Shown here one piece after another: positions 36,280 to 46,534 of a stretch of DNA of 64,000 bases. The DNA comes from VMDJ01 sp038144195. Lineage in GTDB: Bacteria > Pseudomonadota > Gammaproteobacteria > Chromatiales > Chromatiaceae. A program made the translations under genes and the position numbers. The notes under the pieces were generated by a model. That model did not search any database. It had not been told where the DNA came from and saw only the letters and a list, made by a program, of their open reading frames with translations. The stretch is from assembly GCA_038144195.1 (NCBI GenBank), contig JAYQNH010000002.1:1612001-1676000 (forward strand). Direction: 5' to 3'. The number at the start of each line of letters is the position of its first letter. Position 1 is the first letter of the stretch.

Positions 36280-37170
36280 ATGTCAATTGAATCAGCTGGT
36301 GCAAAGTTTAGACAGGCGATGGCAGAAGAAAAGCCATTGCAGTGCATGGGTGCAACCACCGCTTATCACGCACGTTTAGCCGAGGCGAGTGGCTTTAAAT
36401 CGCTGTATATCTCAGGTGGCGGTGTTGCAGCCGGATCATGCGGTATTCCTGATTTGGGTATCACCACGATGGAAGATGTCTTGATCGACTTGCGTCGTAT
36501 TACTGATGTCACCACCTTGCCAGTCATGGTGGATATTGATACAGGCTGGGGTGGTGCTTTTAATATTGCGCGTACAGTTCGCAGCATGATCAAGGGTGGC
36601 GCAGCAGCTGTGCATATTGAAGACCAAGTGGCGCAAAAGCGTTGTGGTCACCGTCCGAATAAAGCAGTCGTTTTACAAGGTGAGATGGTTGACCGCATCA
36701 AAGCCGCTGTCGATGCAAAGTTTGAGCCTGACTTTGTCTTGATGGCGCGTACCGATGCCTTAGCAGTAGAAGGGATGCAGTCAGCAATTGATCGTGCGTG
36801 TGCTTGTGTTGAAGCAGGTGCGGATGCAATCTTCCCAGAAGCCATGACAGAGCTTTCACAATACGAAGAGTTCATTAAGCATGTTGATGTGCCTGTATTG
36901 GCAAATATCACTGAATTTGGTTCAACACCTTTGTTCACTGTTGATGAGTTGGCTAGCGTGGGTGTCAGCATTGCGTTGTATCCATTGACTGCTTTCCGTG
37001 CAGCCAATGCAGCTGCTTTAAAGGTTTATCAAGCCGTGCGTGAAACCGGCTCGCAGAAAGATGTGATCGATATTATGCAAACGCGTATGGATCTTTACGA
37101 TTACCTTGGTTACCACGAGTTTGAGCAGAAGCTCGATGCGCTTTTCACAAGCTGTGAAGATGAGAAATAA
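36280..37170 (+). CDS. prpB: 2-methylisocitrate lyase
   Basis: Splits 2-methylisocitrate into pyruvate and succinate, the last step of the methylcitrate cycle. I chose ATG 36280 (MSIESAGAKFRQAMAEEKPL) with AAGGAA upstream; the frame is open to 36253. Isocitrate lyase superfamily motifs are MVDIDTGWGGAFNIARTV (metal Asp), HIEDQVAQKRCGHRPNK (active-site KRCGH) and FVLMARTDALAVEGM. The length of 296 residues is that of PrpB, far shorter than isocitrate lyase AceA. It is followed after 11 bases by prpC. Confidence 0.95.
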   Translation: MSIESAGAKFRQAMAEEKPLQCMGATTAYHARLAEASGFKSLYISGGGVAAGSCGIPDLGITTMEDVLIDLRRITDVTTLPVMVDIDTGWGGAFNIARTVRSMIKGGAAAVHIEDQVAQKRCGHRPNKAVVLQGEMVDRIKAAVDAKFEPDFVLMARTDALAVEGMQSAIDRACACVEAGADAIFPEAMTELSQYEEFIKHVDVPVLANITEFGSTPLFTVDELASVGVSIALYPLTAFRAANAAALKVYQAVRETGSQKDVIDIMQTRMDLYDYLGYHEFEQKLDALFTSCEDEK

Positions 37171-37181
37171 GGAGCATAGCT

Positions 37182-38329
37182 ATGGGCGAACAAGTTTTAC
37201 CAAAAGCCAAAAAATCCGTTGCCTTATCAGGTACTGCTGCGGGTAATACCGCGATTTGTACCGTCGGGCGTACCGGCAATGATCTTCATTATCGTGGTTA
37301 TGACATCCTAGACCTTGCAGAGACCTGTGAGTTTGAGGAGGTGGCACACCTTATTGTTCACGGTAAATTGCCAAATGCAGCTGAGCTCAAAAGCTATAAG
37401 AAGCGTTTGAAGTCGATGCGTGGTTTGCCGCAAGCGGTTAAGCAGGCGCTTGAGGCGTTACCGGCATCAGCTCACCCGATGGATGTGATGCGTACTGGTG
37501 CATCAGTTCTCGGATGTTGTATGCCAGAGAACGAATCGCACCCAGAAGCTGAAGCACGCGACATCATTGATCGCTTGATGGCTAGCTTTGGTTCAATGCT
37601 GCTGTATTGGTATCACTTTGCGGTTAACGGTAAGCGTATTGAAGTAGAAACCGATGATGATTCAGTGGGTGGTCACTTCTTGCATTTGTTGCACGGTGAA
37701 GCGCCATCAGATTCATGGGTACGCGCGATGCATACCTCATTGATTCTCTATGCAGAACATGAATTTAATGCGTCGACCTTTACCGGCCGTGTTATTGCGG
37801 GCACAAACTCAGATTTGTATTCATCAATTACTGGTTCAATCGGTGCTTTACGTGGTCCAAAGCACGGTGGTGCAAACGAGAGGCTTTCCGTATTCAATCG
37901 CGTTACAACGATCCGGATACAGCCGAGGCAGACATTCGTGAACGTGTTGGTCGTAAAGAGATTGTGATTGGTTTTGGTCACCCAGTTTACACCGTAGGTG
38001 ATCCACGTAACGACGTCATTAAGCGTGTTGCTAAATCGCTTTCTGATGAGCAAGGCGGTACCAAGATGTACGACGTGGCTGAACGTTTAGAAAGCGTGAT
38101 GTGGGATATCAAAAAGATGTTCCCGAATTTGGATTGGTTCTCTGCGGTGTCTTATAACCAGATGGGTGTGCCAACAGATATGTTCACGCCGTTGTTTGTC
38201 ATTGCACGTGTAACTGGCTGGGGCGCTCACGTTATCGAGCAGCGCCAAGACGGCAAAATTATTCGTCCGTCAGCGAATTATACTGGCCCTGAAAACCTTA
38301 AGTTTGTTCCATTGAACAAGCGCTCATAA
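37182..38329 (+). CDS. prpC: 2-methylcitrate synthase (one frameshift)
   Basis: Condenses propionyl-CoA with oxaloacetate. It starts MGEQVLPKAKKSVALSGTAA after AAGGAG. PrpC-type short citrate synthase features are NTAICTVGRTGNDLHYRGYD, LIVHGKLPNAAELKSYKKRL and GALRGPKHGGANE. The frame breaks near 37882 (gagagg for gagaagg, one A lost) and continues as AFRIQSRYNDPDTAEADIRE, GFGHPVYTVGDPRNDVIK (catalytic His and Asp region) and WGAHVIEQRQDGKIIRPSAN. The restored length is 382 residues, as in PrpC rather than GltA (about 430). Confidence 0.94.
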
Positions 38330-38345
38330 TTGTTGGATTAAAAAC

Positions 38346-40956
38346 ATGAGCAATACTGCATTTCGTAAATCTCTTCCTGGTACTGAGCTTGATTACTACG
38401 ATGTGATCAAGGCGGTCGAGTCAATTGAAAAGGGCGCCTATGCCAAGTTGCCATACACCTCGCGTGTCTTGGCAGAGCAGTTGGTGCGTCGTTGTGATTC
38501 TGAATCATTAGACGCGTGTTTAAAACAGATCATTGGCTTTAAGCGTGATTTGGATTTCCCGTGGTATCCGGCGCGTGTGGTTTGTCATGACATCTTGGGT
38601 CAAACAGCGTTAGTTGATTTGGCGGGTTTGCGTGATGCGATTGCAGATAAGGGTGGTGATCCGTCAAAGGTTAATCCTGTTGTACCAACACAATTGATCG
38701 TTGATCACTCATTGGCCGTTGAAGCACCAGGTTTTGACCCAGAAGCGTTCGAGAAGAATCGTGCGATTGAAGATCGTCGTAACGAAGATCGTTTCCACTT
38801 TATTGAATGGACCAAGACGGCCTTTAAAAACGTCGATGTAATCCCTGCGGGTAACGGCATCATGCACCAGATCAATCTGGAGAAGATGTCGCCGGTTATT
38901 CAAAACCGTGACGGCTTGGCTTTCCCGGACACTTGTGTAGGTACTGACTCGCACACGCCGCACGTTGATGCTTTAGGTGTTATTGCGATTGGTGTAGGTG
39001 GTCTTGAAGCTGAGAACGTGATGCTAGGTCGTGCATCGATGATGCGTTTGCCGGAGATTGTGGGTGTTCGCCTTGTGGGTGAGCGTAAGCCAGGTATTAC
39101 GGCTACCGATATCGTGTTAGCGATCACTGAGTTTTTGCGTCAAGAGCGTGTGGTTTCATCCTATGTTGAGTTCTTTGGCGAAGGTGCAAAAAAGTTAACC
39201 ATTGGTGACCGTGCGACAATTTCTAATATGACGCCTGAGTATGGTGCTTCAGCTGGTATGTTCTATATCGATGAGCAGACCATCGATTACTTAAAGTTGA
39301 CAGGTCGTGATCCACAACAAGTTCAGTTGGTTGAAAACTATGCCAAGACGGTTGGACTTTGGGCAGATGATTTAGCTGAAGCGCATTACGAGCGCGTGCT
39401 TGAGTTCGATCTATCATCGGTTGTACGTAATATGGCGGGTCCATCAAACCCACATCGCCGCTTGCCAACAACAGCACTCGGTGAGCGTGAGATCGCCGTT
39501 AATCTAGATAAAGCCCAAGCAGAGGAAGCAGAAGGCTTGATGCCAGATGGTGCAGTCATCATTGCAGCGATTACCTCATGTACCAACACATCAAACCCTC
39601 GTAACGTAGTTGCGGCAGGCTTGGTAGCTAAAAAAGCCAATGAGTTAGGTTTGATTCGTAAGCCTTGGGTTAAATCTTCTTTTGCACCTGGTTCTAAAGT
39701 TGCAAAGCTGTATCTCGAAGAGTCAGGTTTGTTACCTGAACTGGAAAAGATGGGCTTTGGCATCGTGGCTTATGCTTGTACAACCTGTAACGGCATGAGT
39801 GGTGCGTTGGATCCGAAGATTCAACAAGAGATCATTGATCGTGATCTTTATGCAACGGCGGTGTTATCAGGTAACCGTAACTTCGATGGCCGAATTCACC
39901 CCTATGCGAAGCAAGCATTTCTTGCCTCGCCACCACTGGTTGTTGCGTATGCCATCGCGGGTACGATGCGTTTTGATATTGAGAACGATGTGCTTGGTAA
40001 GGATGCGAGTGGCAACGAGATTCGTCTGCAAGATATCTGGCCATCAGATGAAGAGATCGATGCGATCGTTTCTGAGTTCGTTAAGCCAGAACAGTTCCGT
40101 GCGATCTACGAGCCAATGTTCGATCTCGGTGCTATCGAAGAGGCGAAGAGCCCGCTTTATGATTGGCGTGAGATGAGTACCTATATCCGCCGTCCTCCCT
40201 ATTGGGAAGGTGCGCTAGCCGGTGAGCGTACGATGAAAGATATGCGTCCTTTAGCAGTCTTAGGTGACAACATCACTACCGATCACTTGTCACCATCGAA
40301 TGCGATCTTGGCAAGTTCTGCAGCAGGTGAGTATTTGACCAAGATGGGTCTACCGGAAGAAGACTTCAATTCGTATGCTACTCACCGTGGCGATCACTTG
40401 ACCGCGCAGCGTGCCACCTTTGCGAATCCTAAGCTGCTCAATGAAATGTGTCGTGATGAGAATGGTGAAGTCATTCAAGGTTCATTGGCGCGTGTTGAGC
40501 CGGAAGGACAGCAGATGCGCATGTGGGAAGCTATTGAGACCTACATGAATCGTAAACAACCATTTATGTATTGTCGCTGGCGCTGACTATGGTCAGGGTT
40601 CATCGCGTGACTGGGCAGCTAAGGGTGTGCGTTTGGCAGGTGTTGAAGCGATTATTGCTGAAGGCTTTGAGCGTATTCATCGCACCAACTTGGTTGGCAT
40701 GGGTGTGTTGCCGTTGGAGTTTAAAGAGGGCGAGACCCGCGAGAGTTTTAATATCGATGGTACTGAGACCTTCACGGTATTGGGTGATATTTCACCTCGC
40801 TGTGATTTGGTTGTTGAGATGACGCGTCGTGATGGCACATCAACCAATATTATTGTCACGTGTCGTTTAGATACCGCTGAAGAAGTGACTATTTATGCAG
40901 CGGGCGGTGTATTGCAACGCTTTGCTCAAGACTTCCTTGAGTCATCGGCTGCGTAA
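38346..40956 (+). CDS. acnD: Fe/S-dependent 2-methylcitrate dehydratase AcnD (one frameshift)
   Basis: Aconitase-family [4Fe-4S] enzyme that dehydrates 2-methylcitrate; together with PrpF it replaces PrpD. It starts MSNTAFRKSLPGTELDYYDV. Cluster cysteines are in AAITSCTNTSNPR and ACTTCNGMSGALD; SHTPHVDALGVIAIGVGGLE is the other aconitase signature. The swivelling C-terminal domain begins DNITTDHLSPSNAI. One extra T near 40572 gives a false stop; removing it restores QPFMIVAGADYGQGSSRDWA. The restored length is 869 residues. prpF follows after 9 bases, the diagnostic neighbour of acnD. Confidence 0.94.
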
Positions 40957-40965
40957 GGATTCGAT

Positions 40966-42144
40966 ATGACACATGCTCCACAAATCAAAATTGCAGCCAC
41001 TTATATGCGTGGTGGTACCTCTAAGGGTGTTTTCTTTAAGCTAGAAGATCTACCGCAAGCGGCACAGGTGCCGGGTCAGGTGCGTGACAATATTTTGTTA
41101 CGCGTGATTGGTAGCCCAGATCCCTACGGTAAGCATACCGATGGCATGGGTGGTGCAACATCAAGTACCAGTAAGACGGTTATCTTGGCTAAAAGTGATC
41201 AACCTGATCACGATGTGGATTATTTATTCGGTCAAGTAGCTATCGATCGTGCCTTTGTCGATTGGAGTGGCAACTGCGGCAATCTCACCTCTGCGGTTGG
41301 GTCTTTTGCTGTGGCAAGTGGTTTGGTTGACCCTGGCCGTGTGCCTGAGAATGGCATTGCAGTGGTGCGTATTTGGCAGAAGAACATTGGTAAGACAATT
41401 ATTGCGCATGTGCCAGTCACCAATGGTGAGGTTCAAGAGACAGGTGATTTCGAGCTTGATGGTGTGACATTCCCATCTGCAGAAGTGCAGATCGATTTTG
41501 TCAGCCCGGTAGATCCTTCGGAAGACATGTTCCCAACAGGTAACTTGGTTGATCAGCTTGAAGTTCCGGGTGTCGGAACCTTTGAGGCAACCATGATCAG
41601 CTCGGGTATCCCGACCATTTTCTTGCGCGCAGCAGATATTGGATACACCGGTACAGAGCTACAAGATGCAATTAACGGTGATGATGCAGCGCTAGAGCGT
41701 TTTGAAACTATTCGTCCCTATGGTGCAGTAAAAATTGGATTGATCTGTGATATCTCAGAAGCTGCGGCGCGTCAGCACACACCTAAAGTGGTGTTTGTGG
41801 CACCGCCTGCAGCGTACAGCTCGTCAAGCGGTTCAGCGATCGGTGAGGCTGATATCGATTTGAATGTGCGTGCCTTATCCATGGGTAAGTTGCATCACGC
41901 AATGATGGGTACTGCAGCTGTGGCAATTGGTACTGCGGCAGCTATTCCTGGCACATTGGTTAATGAAGCAGCCGGCGGTGGCGAGCGCGATACCGTTACC
42001 TTCGGACATCCATCCGGTACGTTGAAGGTTGGCGCAACGGCTTCTGAAGTAGATGGCCGCTGGATCGTTGAAAAGGTTTCGATGGGTCGAAGTGCACGTA
42101 TCTTGATGGAAGGTTTTGTGCGCATTCCGGGTGATGCTTTCTAA
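40966..42144 (+). CDS. prpF: 2-methylaconitate cis-trans isomerase
   Basis: Isomerises the methylaconitate made by AcnD so that aconitase B can hydrate it to 2-methylisocitrate. It starts MTHAPQIKIAATYMRGGTSK; the Lys of RGGTSKGVFFKLEDLP is in the active site of the diaminopimelate-epimerase fold. DGMGGATSSTSKTVILAKS and DWSGNCGNLTSAVGSFAV are strongly conserved in PrpF. All 392 residues are in one frame. It is the last gene of prpE-prpR-prpB-prpC-acnD-prpF; a strong terminator hairpin starts 45 bases on, inside the beginning of apbE. Confidence 0.95.
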   Translation: MTHAPQIKIAATYMRGGTSKGVFFKLEDLPQAAQVPGQVRDNILLRVIGSPDPYGKHTDGMGGATSSTSKTVILAKSDQPDHDVDYLFGQVAIDRAFVDWSGNCGNLTSAVGSFAVASGLVDPGRVPENGIAVVRIWQKNIGKTIIAHVPVTNGEVQETGDFELDGVTFPSAEVQIDFVSPVDPSEDMFPTGNLVDQLEVPGVGTFEATMISSGIPTIFLRAADIGYTGTELQDAINGDDAALERFETIRPYGAVKIGLICDISEAAARQHTPKVVFVAPPAAYSSSSGSAIGEADIDLNVRALSMGKLHHAMMGTAAVAIGTAAAIPGTLVNEAAGGGERDTVTFGHPSGTLKVGATASEVDGRWIVEKVSMGRSARILMEGFVRIPGDAF

Positions 42145-42162
42145 AACGATATACTGTTGAGC

Positions 42163-43200
42163 ATGTCTCATCGATCGATCAATCCAACAAAACGGTTAGT
42201 AGTCTGGCTACTAGCCGTTTTTTGTTTTAGCAGGCTGTAGTGAGTCAGCAAAAAAGCAGCTCGTGGATTTTGATGGATCAACCATGGGAACCAGTTATTC
42301 ACTCCGCTGGGTAGCTAAAGATGATCGTCAGATAGCGGAGATTCAGCAAGCGGTCGAAGAGCGCCTTGCGCTTATTAATCAGCAGATGTCGACCTATATC
42401 CCGGAGAGTGAGGTCTCGCGCTTTAATGCATTGAGTTCAGGTGAGATGCCTATATCGACCGAGCTCGCAAGTTTAGTTCAGCGATCACAAGCCATTAGTG
42501 AACAAACTGGCGGAGCTTTTGATATCACTGTGGGTCCTTTGGTGGACCTGTGGGGGTTTGGTCCGGAGGGTAGGGTTGTCTCCACGCCAAGTGGCGACAA
42601 GATTGCATCTTTACGCACTCGTGTGGGATATCAAAAACTCGGTGTTAGTCAGAATCCCCTTTGTTAACAAAAGCAACCAACCTTCAGGTAGACCTGTCTG
42701 CGATAGCCAAGGGGTATGCCGTCGATCAGCTGGCGTCACTTTTAGCGGGCAAGGGTATCAACAATTATCTGGTAGAGATCGGTGGGGAGATAAAACTCTC
42801 TGGAAACAAGCCTAACGGCGAGTCATGGAGAATTGCGATTGAAGCGCCGTTAACTGCTGAGCGTGCCGCACAACACGTATTGCCAATCAGCAATATTGCG
42901 ATGGCAACCTCTGGCGATTACCGAAATTATTTTGAAGAGGATGGTGTGCGTTACTCCCACACCATTAACCCGCTCACCGGAGCGCCTATAAGACATGCTT
43001 TGGTTTCGGTTACGGTTTTGCACCCTAGCTGCGCTGATGCGGATGCGTTGGCAACTGCTCTAATGGTGATGGGCGATGAGAAGGGTGTGGAATTTGCTAA
43101 GCACCATGACCTGGCAGCTTACTTTTTGATCAAGGCTCAAGAGGGTGGTGAATTTGAGTCGTTTGCCACCGCCAAATTCGATGCGTTAATCAAAAAATGA
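42163..43200 (+). CDS. apbE: FAD:protein FMN transferase lipoprotein (two frameshifts)
   Basis: Periplasmic lipoprotein that attaches FMN covalently to Thr of flavoproteins such as NqrB/C and RnfD/G. The ATG 42163 gives a lipoprotein signal peptide, TKRLVVWLLAVFCFSGC, when one extra A near 42230 is removed. The mature part shows DGSTMGTSYSLRWVA, GGAFDITVGPLVDLWGFGP and VDLSAIAKGYAVDQLA, plus SHTINPLTGAP near the end, all ApbE signatures. A second break near 42658 (C5 read as C4) compensates. The total is 345 residues. An intrinsic terminator lies inside the signal-peptide codons. No nqr or rnf structural genes are in the window. Confidence 0.9.
42189..42228 (+). terminator. Strong intrinsic terminator inside the apbE signal-peptide region
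   Basis: AAAACGGTTAGTAG-TCTGG-CTACTAGCCGTTTT, a 14-bp stem with a single G-T pair, followed by TTTTTTG and TTTT. It is positioned to end prp operon transcripts 45 bases after prpF, but it overlaps codons 10-22 of apbE. Confidence 0.88.
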
Positions 43201-43412
43201 TGGCTTGATCTGGGAAAAATTCTTGCGGATCTTTTGGTGATTTCCAGTGAAGAAAATTACCGATTAGTCATATTCTAATGTGCGTTTTGTTCAGGCTTTT
43301 TACCTTTCAAAACCTAGGCTGTGCGTCTAAAATTGCACGTTGTTTACACAGTGTGTTCACACACCCCTAATTATAAATTACAAGATAGCAACTTTAACTA
43401 AGGAGAAGTTGG
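43201..43412 (+). promoter_or_regulatory. Intergenic region before dctP with a GTGTG-TT-CACAC repeat
   Basis: 212 bases without a gene. GTGTG-TT-CACAC (43351-43362) is a perfect inverted repeat next to TTTACA (43343-43348) and an AT-rich TAATTATAAA (43368-43377), a plausible promoter with an overlapping operator. The SD AAGGAGAAG stands 6 bases before the dctP ATG. I recognise no specific regulator and no two-component dct genes nearby. Confidence 0.4.
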
Positions 43413-44416
43413 ATGAAAGCAATGACCAAATTGGCGACTGCTATGTCGTTGGTCCTCGCATTCGGTTCTGCGCAAGCAGCTGATGAATGTCAAAGTGGCG
43501 AAACCGTTATTAAGTTTAGTCACGTAACTGCAGCAGTGGGTCACCCAAAAGGTGAAGCAGCTGAAGAGTTGGCAAAGCGTGTTAACAAAGAGATGGACGG
43601 CAAGGTTTGTATGCAAGTCTTCCTAACTCTCAATTATACGATGATAAGAAAGTACTAGAAGCGATGTTGGGCGGTGACGTTCAGTTGGCAGCGCCTTCAC
43701 TTTCTAAGTTTGAAAAGTTCACTAAAAAGTTCCGTGTCTTTGACTTGCCATTCATGTTTAACGACATCAATGCAGTTGACCGTTTCCAAAACTCTGACTC
43801 TGGCCAGAAGCTTCTAGATTCGATGCAGCGTAAAGGTCTTCAGGGATTGGGTTACTGGCACAACGGTATGAAACAGTTGTCTGCGAACAAGCCATTGGTG
43901 TCACCTAAAGATGCAGAAGGTTTGAAATTTCGCATCATGACCTCTGACGTATTGAAGGCGCAATTTGAGGCAGTAAATGCAAACCCTCAAAAGATGTCTT
44001 TTAAAGAAGTATACGGTGGTCTTCAGACTGGCGTTATCGATGGTCAGGAAAACACCTGGTCAAATATCTTCACCAAGAAGTTCTTTGAAGTTCAGGATGG
44101 TGTAACTGAATCTAACCATGGTGTGTTGGATTACTTGTTGGTTACCTCAACTGAATTCTGGAATTCTTTAGACGGCGATACTCGCTCGCAACTTAAGAAG
44201 ATTATTGATGAAGTGACTGCTGAAGCAAACGCTAAATCTACTGACATCAATAATGCTAACCGTAAGAAGGTTATCGCTTCTGGTAAGGAAGTTCGTCAAT
44301 TGTCTCCAGCTCAGCGTTCAGCTTGGGTAAATGCGATGAAGCCTGTATGGGATCAATTCGCAGGTGACATTGGTGCTGACATGATCGATGCAGCACAAAA
44401 AGCGAATCAAATGTAA
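43413..44416 (+). CDS. dctP: TRAP transporter periplasmic binding protein DctP (one frameshift)
   Basis: Extracytoplasmic solute receptor of a TRAP transporter, probably for C4-dicarboxylates. It has a signal peptide MKAMTKLATAMSLVLAFGS cleaved after AQA, then ETVIKFSHVTAAVGHPKGEA. One C is missing near 43623 (ccct read as cct), after which FPNSQLYDDKKVLEAMLGGD resumes. RIMTSDVLKAQFEAVNANPQ carries the carboxylate-binding Arg, and GVIDGQENTWSNIFTKKFFE is the DctP signature. The restored length is 334 residues. A terminator separates it from dctQM, so it can be made in excess. Dicarboxylate specificity is supported by the malic enzyme gene that follows. Confidence 0.92.
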
Positions 44417-44432
44417 TTTTGATGCGAAGAGA

Positions 44433-44455
44433 GGCCGGCATTGCCGGCCCTTTTT
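44433..44455 (+). terminator. Intrinsic terminator between dctP and dctQ
   Basis: GGCCGG-CATTG-CCGGCC followed by CTTTTT. Partial read-through would give more binding protein than permease, as is common in TRAP operons. Confidence 0.85.
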
Positions 44456-44485
44456 AATTAACTCAACAAAAAGATATCGTGAATA

Positions 44486-45112
44486 ATGAGTTACACGCCT
44501 ACAGGACCTATTTCTCGGTTAATTAATAATCTTGAAGAAAACCTTATTGCGCTCATTTTGGCGGCAATGACAGGTTTAACCTTTGCCAATGTGATTGCGC
44601 GATATGTCTTTAATGACAATATTTTGTGGGCGCTCGAAGCTACGGTTTATTTGTTTGCGTGGCTTGTGTTATTCGGCATGAGCTATGCGGTGAAAACATC
44701 AGCGCATTTAGGTGTTGATGTTATTGTTAATAGGCAATCACTAGGAATTAAGAAAACTCTTGGATTGCTTTCTGTTGCAGCTTGTCTGCTATTTGCCGGT
44801 TTGTTACTTGCTGGCAGTATTGAGTATTGGTGGCGTTTTTTTACCAAGATGTCCTTTCTTGAGTCTGAAGACGTACCGTTCCCGATTTTTATCCAGTCGC
44901 TTGTCGGTTTTGTTGAAGTTGGCGAGCCTCTTTACGAAAACATTCCTCGTTATATCCCATACTTTATTTTGCCACTTGGTTTTACGTTGATGGCGCTACG
45001 CTTTATTGAGGTTGGTTGGCATATCTGGACCGGCCAAAAGGACATGGTTATAGCCAGTCATGAAGCTGAAGACATGATGGATGATATGACCAAGTCAGAG
45101 AAGGAGAGCTAA
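44486..45112 (+). CDS. dctQ: TRAP transporter small permease DctQ
   Basis: Four-helix small membrane subunit of the TRAP transporter, 208 residues. It starts MSYTPTGPISRLINNLEENL. The hydrophobic LIALILAAMTGLTFANVIAR and the motif EATVYLFAWLVLFGMSYAVK, followed by HLGVDVIVNR, are the DctQ signature. The C-terminal tail is charged (EAEDMMDDMTKSEKES). The SD is weak (AAAAAGAT), fitting lower expression than dctP. The stop lies 3 bases before the dctM ATG, so dctQ and dctM are coupled. Confidence 0.92.
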   Translation: MSYTPTGPISRLINNLEENLIALILAAMTGLTFANVIARYVFNDNILWALEATVYLFAWLVLFGMSYAVKTSAHLGVDVIVNRQSLGIKKTLGLLSVAACLLFAGLLLAGSIEYWWRFFTKMSFLESEDVPFPIFIQSLVGFVEVGEPLYENIPRYIPYFILPLGFTLMALRFIEVGWHIWTGQKDMVIASHEAEDMMDDMTKSEKES

Positions 45113-45115
45113 ACC

Positions 45116-46522
45116 ATGGAAGCATTTCTTCTCTTTCTGTTGGTTATTACATTCCTCGCTATTGGTGTGCCGATTGCGGTGGCATTGGGTTTATCCAGCG
45201 TTCTGTTCTTGCTCTCGTTTTCTGATAGCTCGTTATCCTCTATTGCTCAAACCATGTTTGATGCCTTTGAGGGTCACTACACCTTATTAGCAATACCATT
45301 CTTCATTCTTGCCTCGTCATATATGTCGACTGGCGGTGTGGCAAAACGGATCATTCGTTTTGCTATCGCGGCTGTAGGTCACGTGAAAGGTGGATTGGCG
45401 ATTGCGGGCGTCTTTGCATGTATGTTGTTTGCAGCCTTATCGGGTTCATCACCTGCAACGGTTGTGGCAATCGGCACCTTGGTTATCGCGGGTATGGTCA
45501 AGGTTGGCTATAAGAAAGAATTTGCCGCCGGCGTAATTTGTAACGCGGGTACCTTGGGTATTTTGATTCCGCCTTCTATTGTGATGGTGGTCTATGCCGC
45601 AGCTACAGACGTATCCGTAGGCCGCATGTTCTTAGCGGGCGTTTTAACGGGTCTGATTGACGCTATAATGTTAATGATCGCTAACTATGTGGTTGCTCGA
45701 TACAAGAATCTTCCAGCGCAACCGTGGGCAGGTTGGAAAGAGATTTATCATGCAGCAGCTGATGCAGGTTGGGGCTTGTTCCTAATCGTTATTATCTTAG
45801 GTGGTATTTACGGCGGCATCTTTACCCCAACGGAAGCTGCTGCAGTGGCTTCGGTTTACGCCTTCCTTATTGCGAACTTTATCTATCGTGATATGGGGCC
45901 GTTGAAGAATCGTCCTAAGCGTCAGCCAGGTGAGTCACGAATTGCGGCATTTGTGAAGGGCGTCTTTGATTTTGTTGTCTATCTAATTCCGGCTTTATTG
46001 CACAAAGATCATAAAAAGACACTGCTTGAAGGTGGTCGTCTCACCATCATGTTGTTGTTCATCATTGCTAACGCATTGATCTTGAAACACGTACTGACTG
46101 AAGAGCAGATTCCGCAAGATATCGCGCGTGCGATGTTGGATGCAGGCTTTGGCCCAATCATGTTCTTGATTCTTGTGAATGTGATCCTGCTGATCGGTGG
46201 TCAGTTTATGGAACCTTCTGGTCTGATCATCATTGTGGCGCCTTTGGTCTTCCCAATCGCCATGAAGCTAGGCATTGATCCAATTCACCTCGGCATCATC
46301 ATGGTCGTGAACATGGAGATCGGCATGATTACACCGCCGGTAGGTCTCAATCTATTTGTGACATCCGGTGTGGCGAAAATGGCAATGTGGGATGTGGTTA
46401 AGGCGGCTACGCCTTGGCTAGCGATTTTGTTCGTGTTCCTCATCATGATCACCTACATCCCATGGCTCTCAACATTCATCCCAACGATGTTGATGGGGCC
46501 TGAAGTCATAACGATTCATTAG
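45116..46522 (+). CDS. dctM: TRAP transporter large permease DctM
   Basis: Twelve-helix membrane subunit that drives substrate uptake with a sodium gradient. The frame is intact, 468 residues, starting MEAFLLFLLVITFLAIGVPI. Hallmarks are HYTLLAIPFFILASSYMSTG, ALSGSSPATVVAIGTLVIAG, CNAGTLGILIPPSIVMVVYA and the repeated elevator half GMITPPVGLNLFVTSGVAKM. The central loop (KNRPKRQPGESRIAAFVKGV) is longer than in minimal DctM proteins. maeB follows after 12 bases. Confidence 0.95.
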   Translation: MEAFLLFLLVITFLAIGVPIAVALGLSSVLFLLSFSDSSLSSIAQTMFDAFEGHYTLLAIPFFILASSYMSTGGVAKRIIRFAIAAVGHVKGGLAIAGVFACMLFAALSGSSPATVVAIGTLVIAGMVKVGYKKEFAAGVICNAGTLGILIPPSIVMVVYAAATDVSVGRMFLAGVLTGLIDAIMLMIANYVVARYKNLPAQPWAGWKEIYHAAADAGWGLFLIVIILGGIYGGIFTPTEAAAVASVYAFLIANFIYRDMGPLKNRPKRQPGESRIAAFVKGVFDFVVYLIPALLHKDHKKTLLEGGRLTIMLLFIIANALILKHVLTEEQIPQDIARAMLDAGFGPIMFLILVNVILLIGGQFMEPSGLIIIVAPLVFPIAMKLGIDPIHLGIIMVVNMEIGMITPPVGLNLFVTSGVAKMAMWDVVKAATPWLAILFVFLIMITYIPWLSTFIPTMLMGPEVITIH

Positions 46523-46534
46523 GGTAGATAGCTC

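Noticed and set aside
36648..37007. Long open frames on the opposite strand of prpB, ppsA, acnD and other genes
   Set aside because: They are shadows of well-recognised genes, lack ribosome binding sites and match no family.
43351..43362. CRP/Vfr site before dctP
   Set aside because: The arms TGTG/CACA are separated by only 2 bases, not the 6 required for TGTGA-N6-TCACA.
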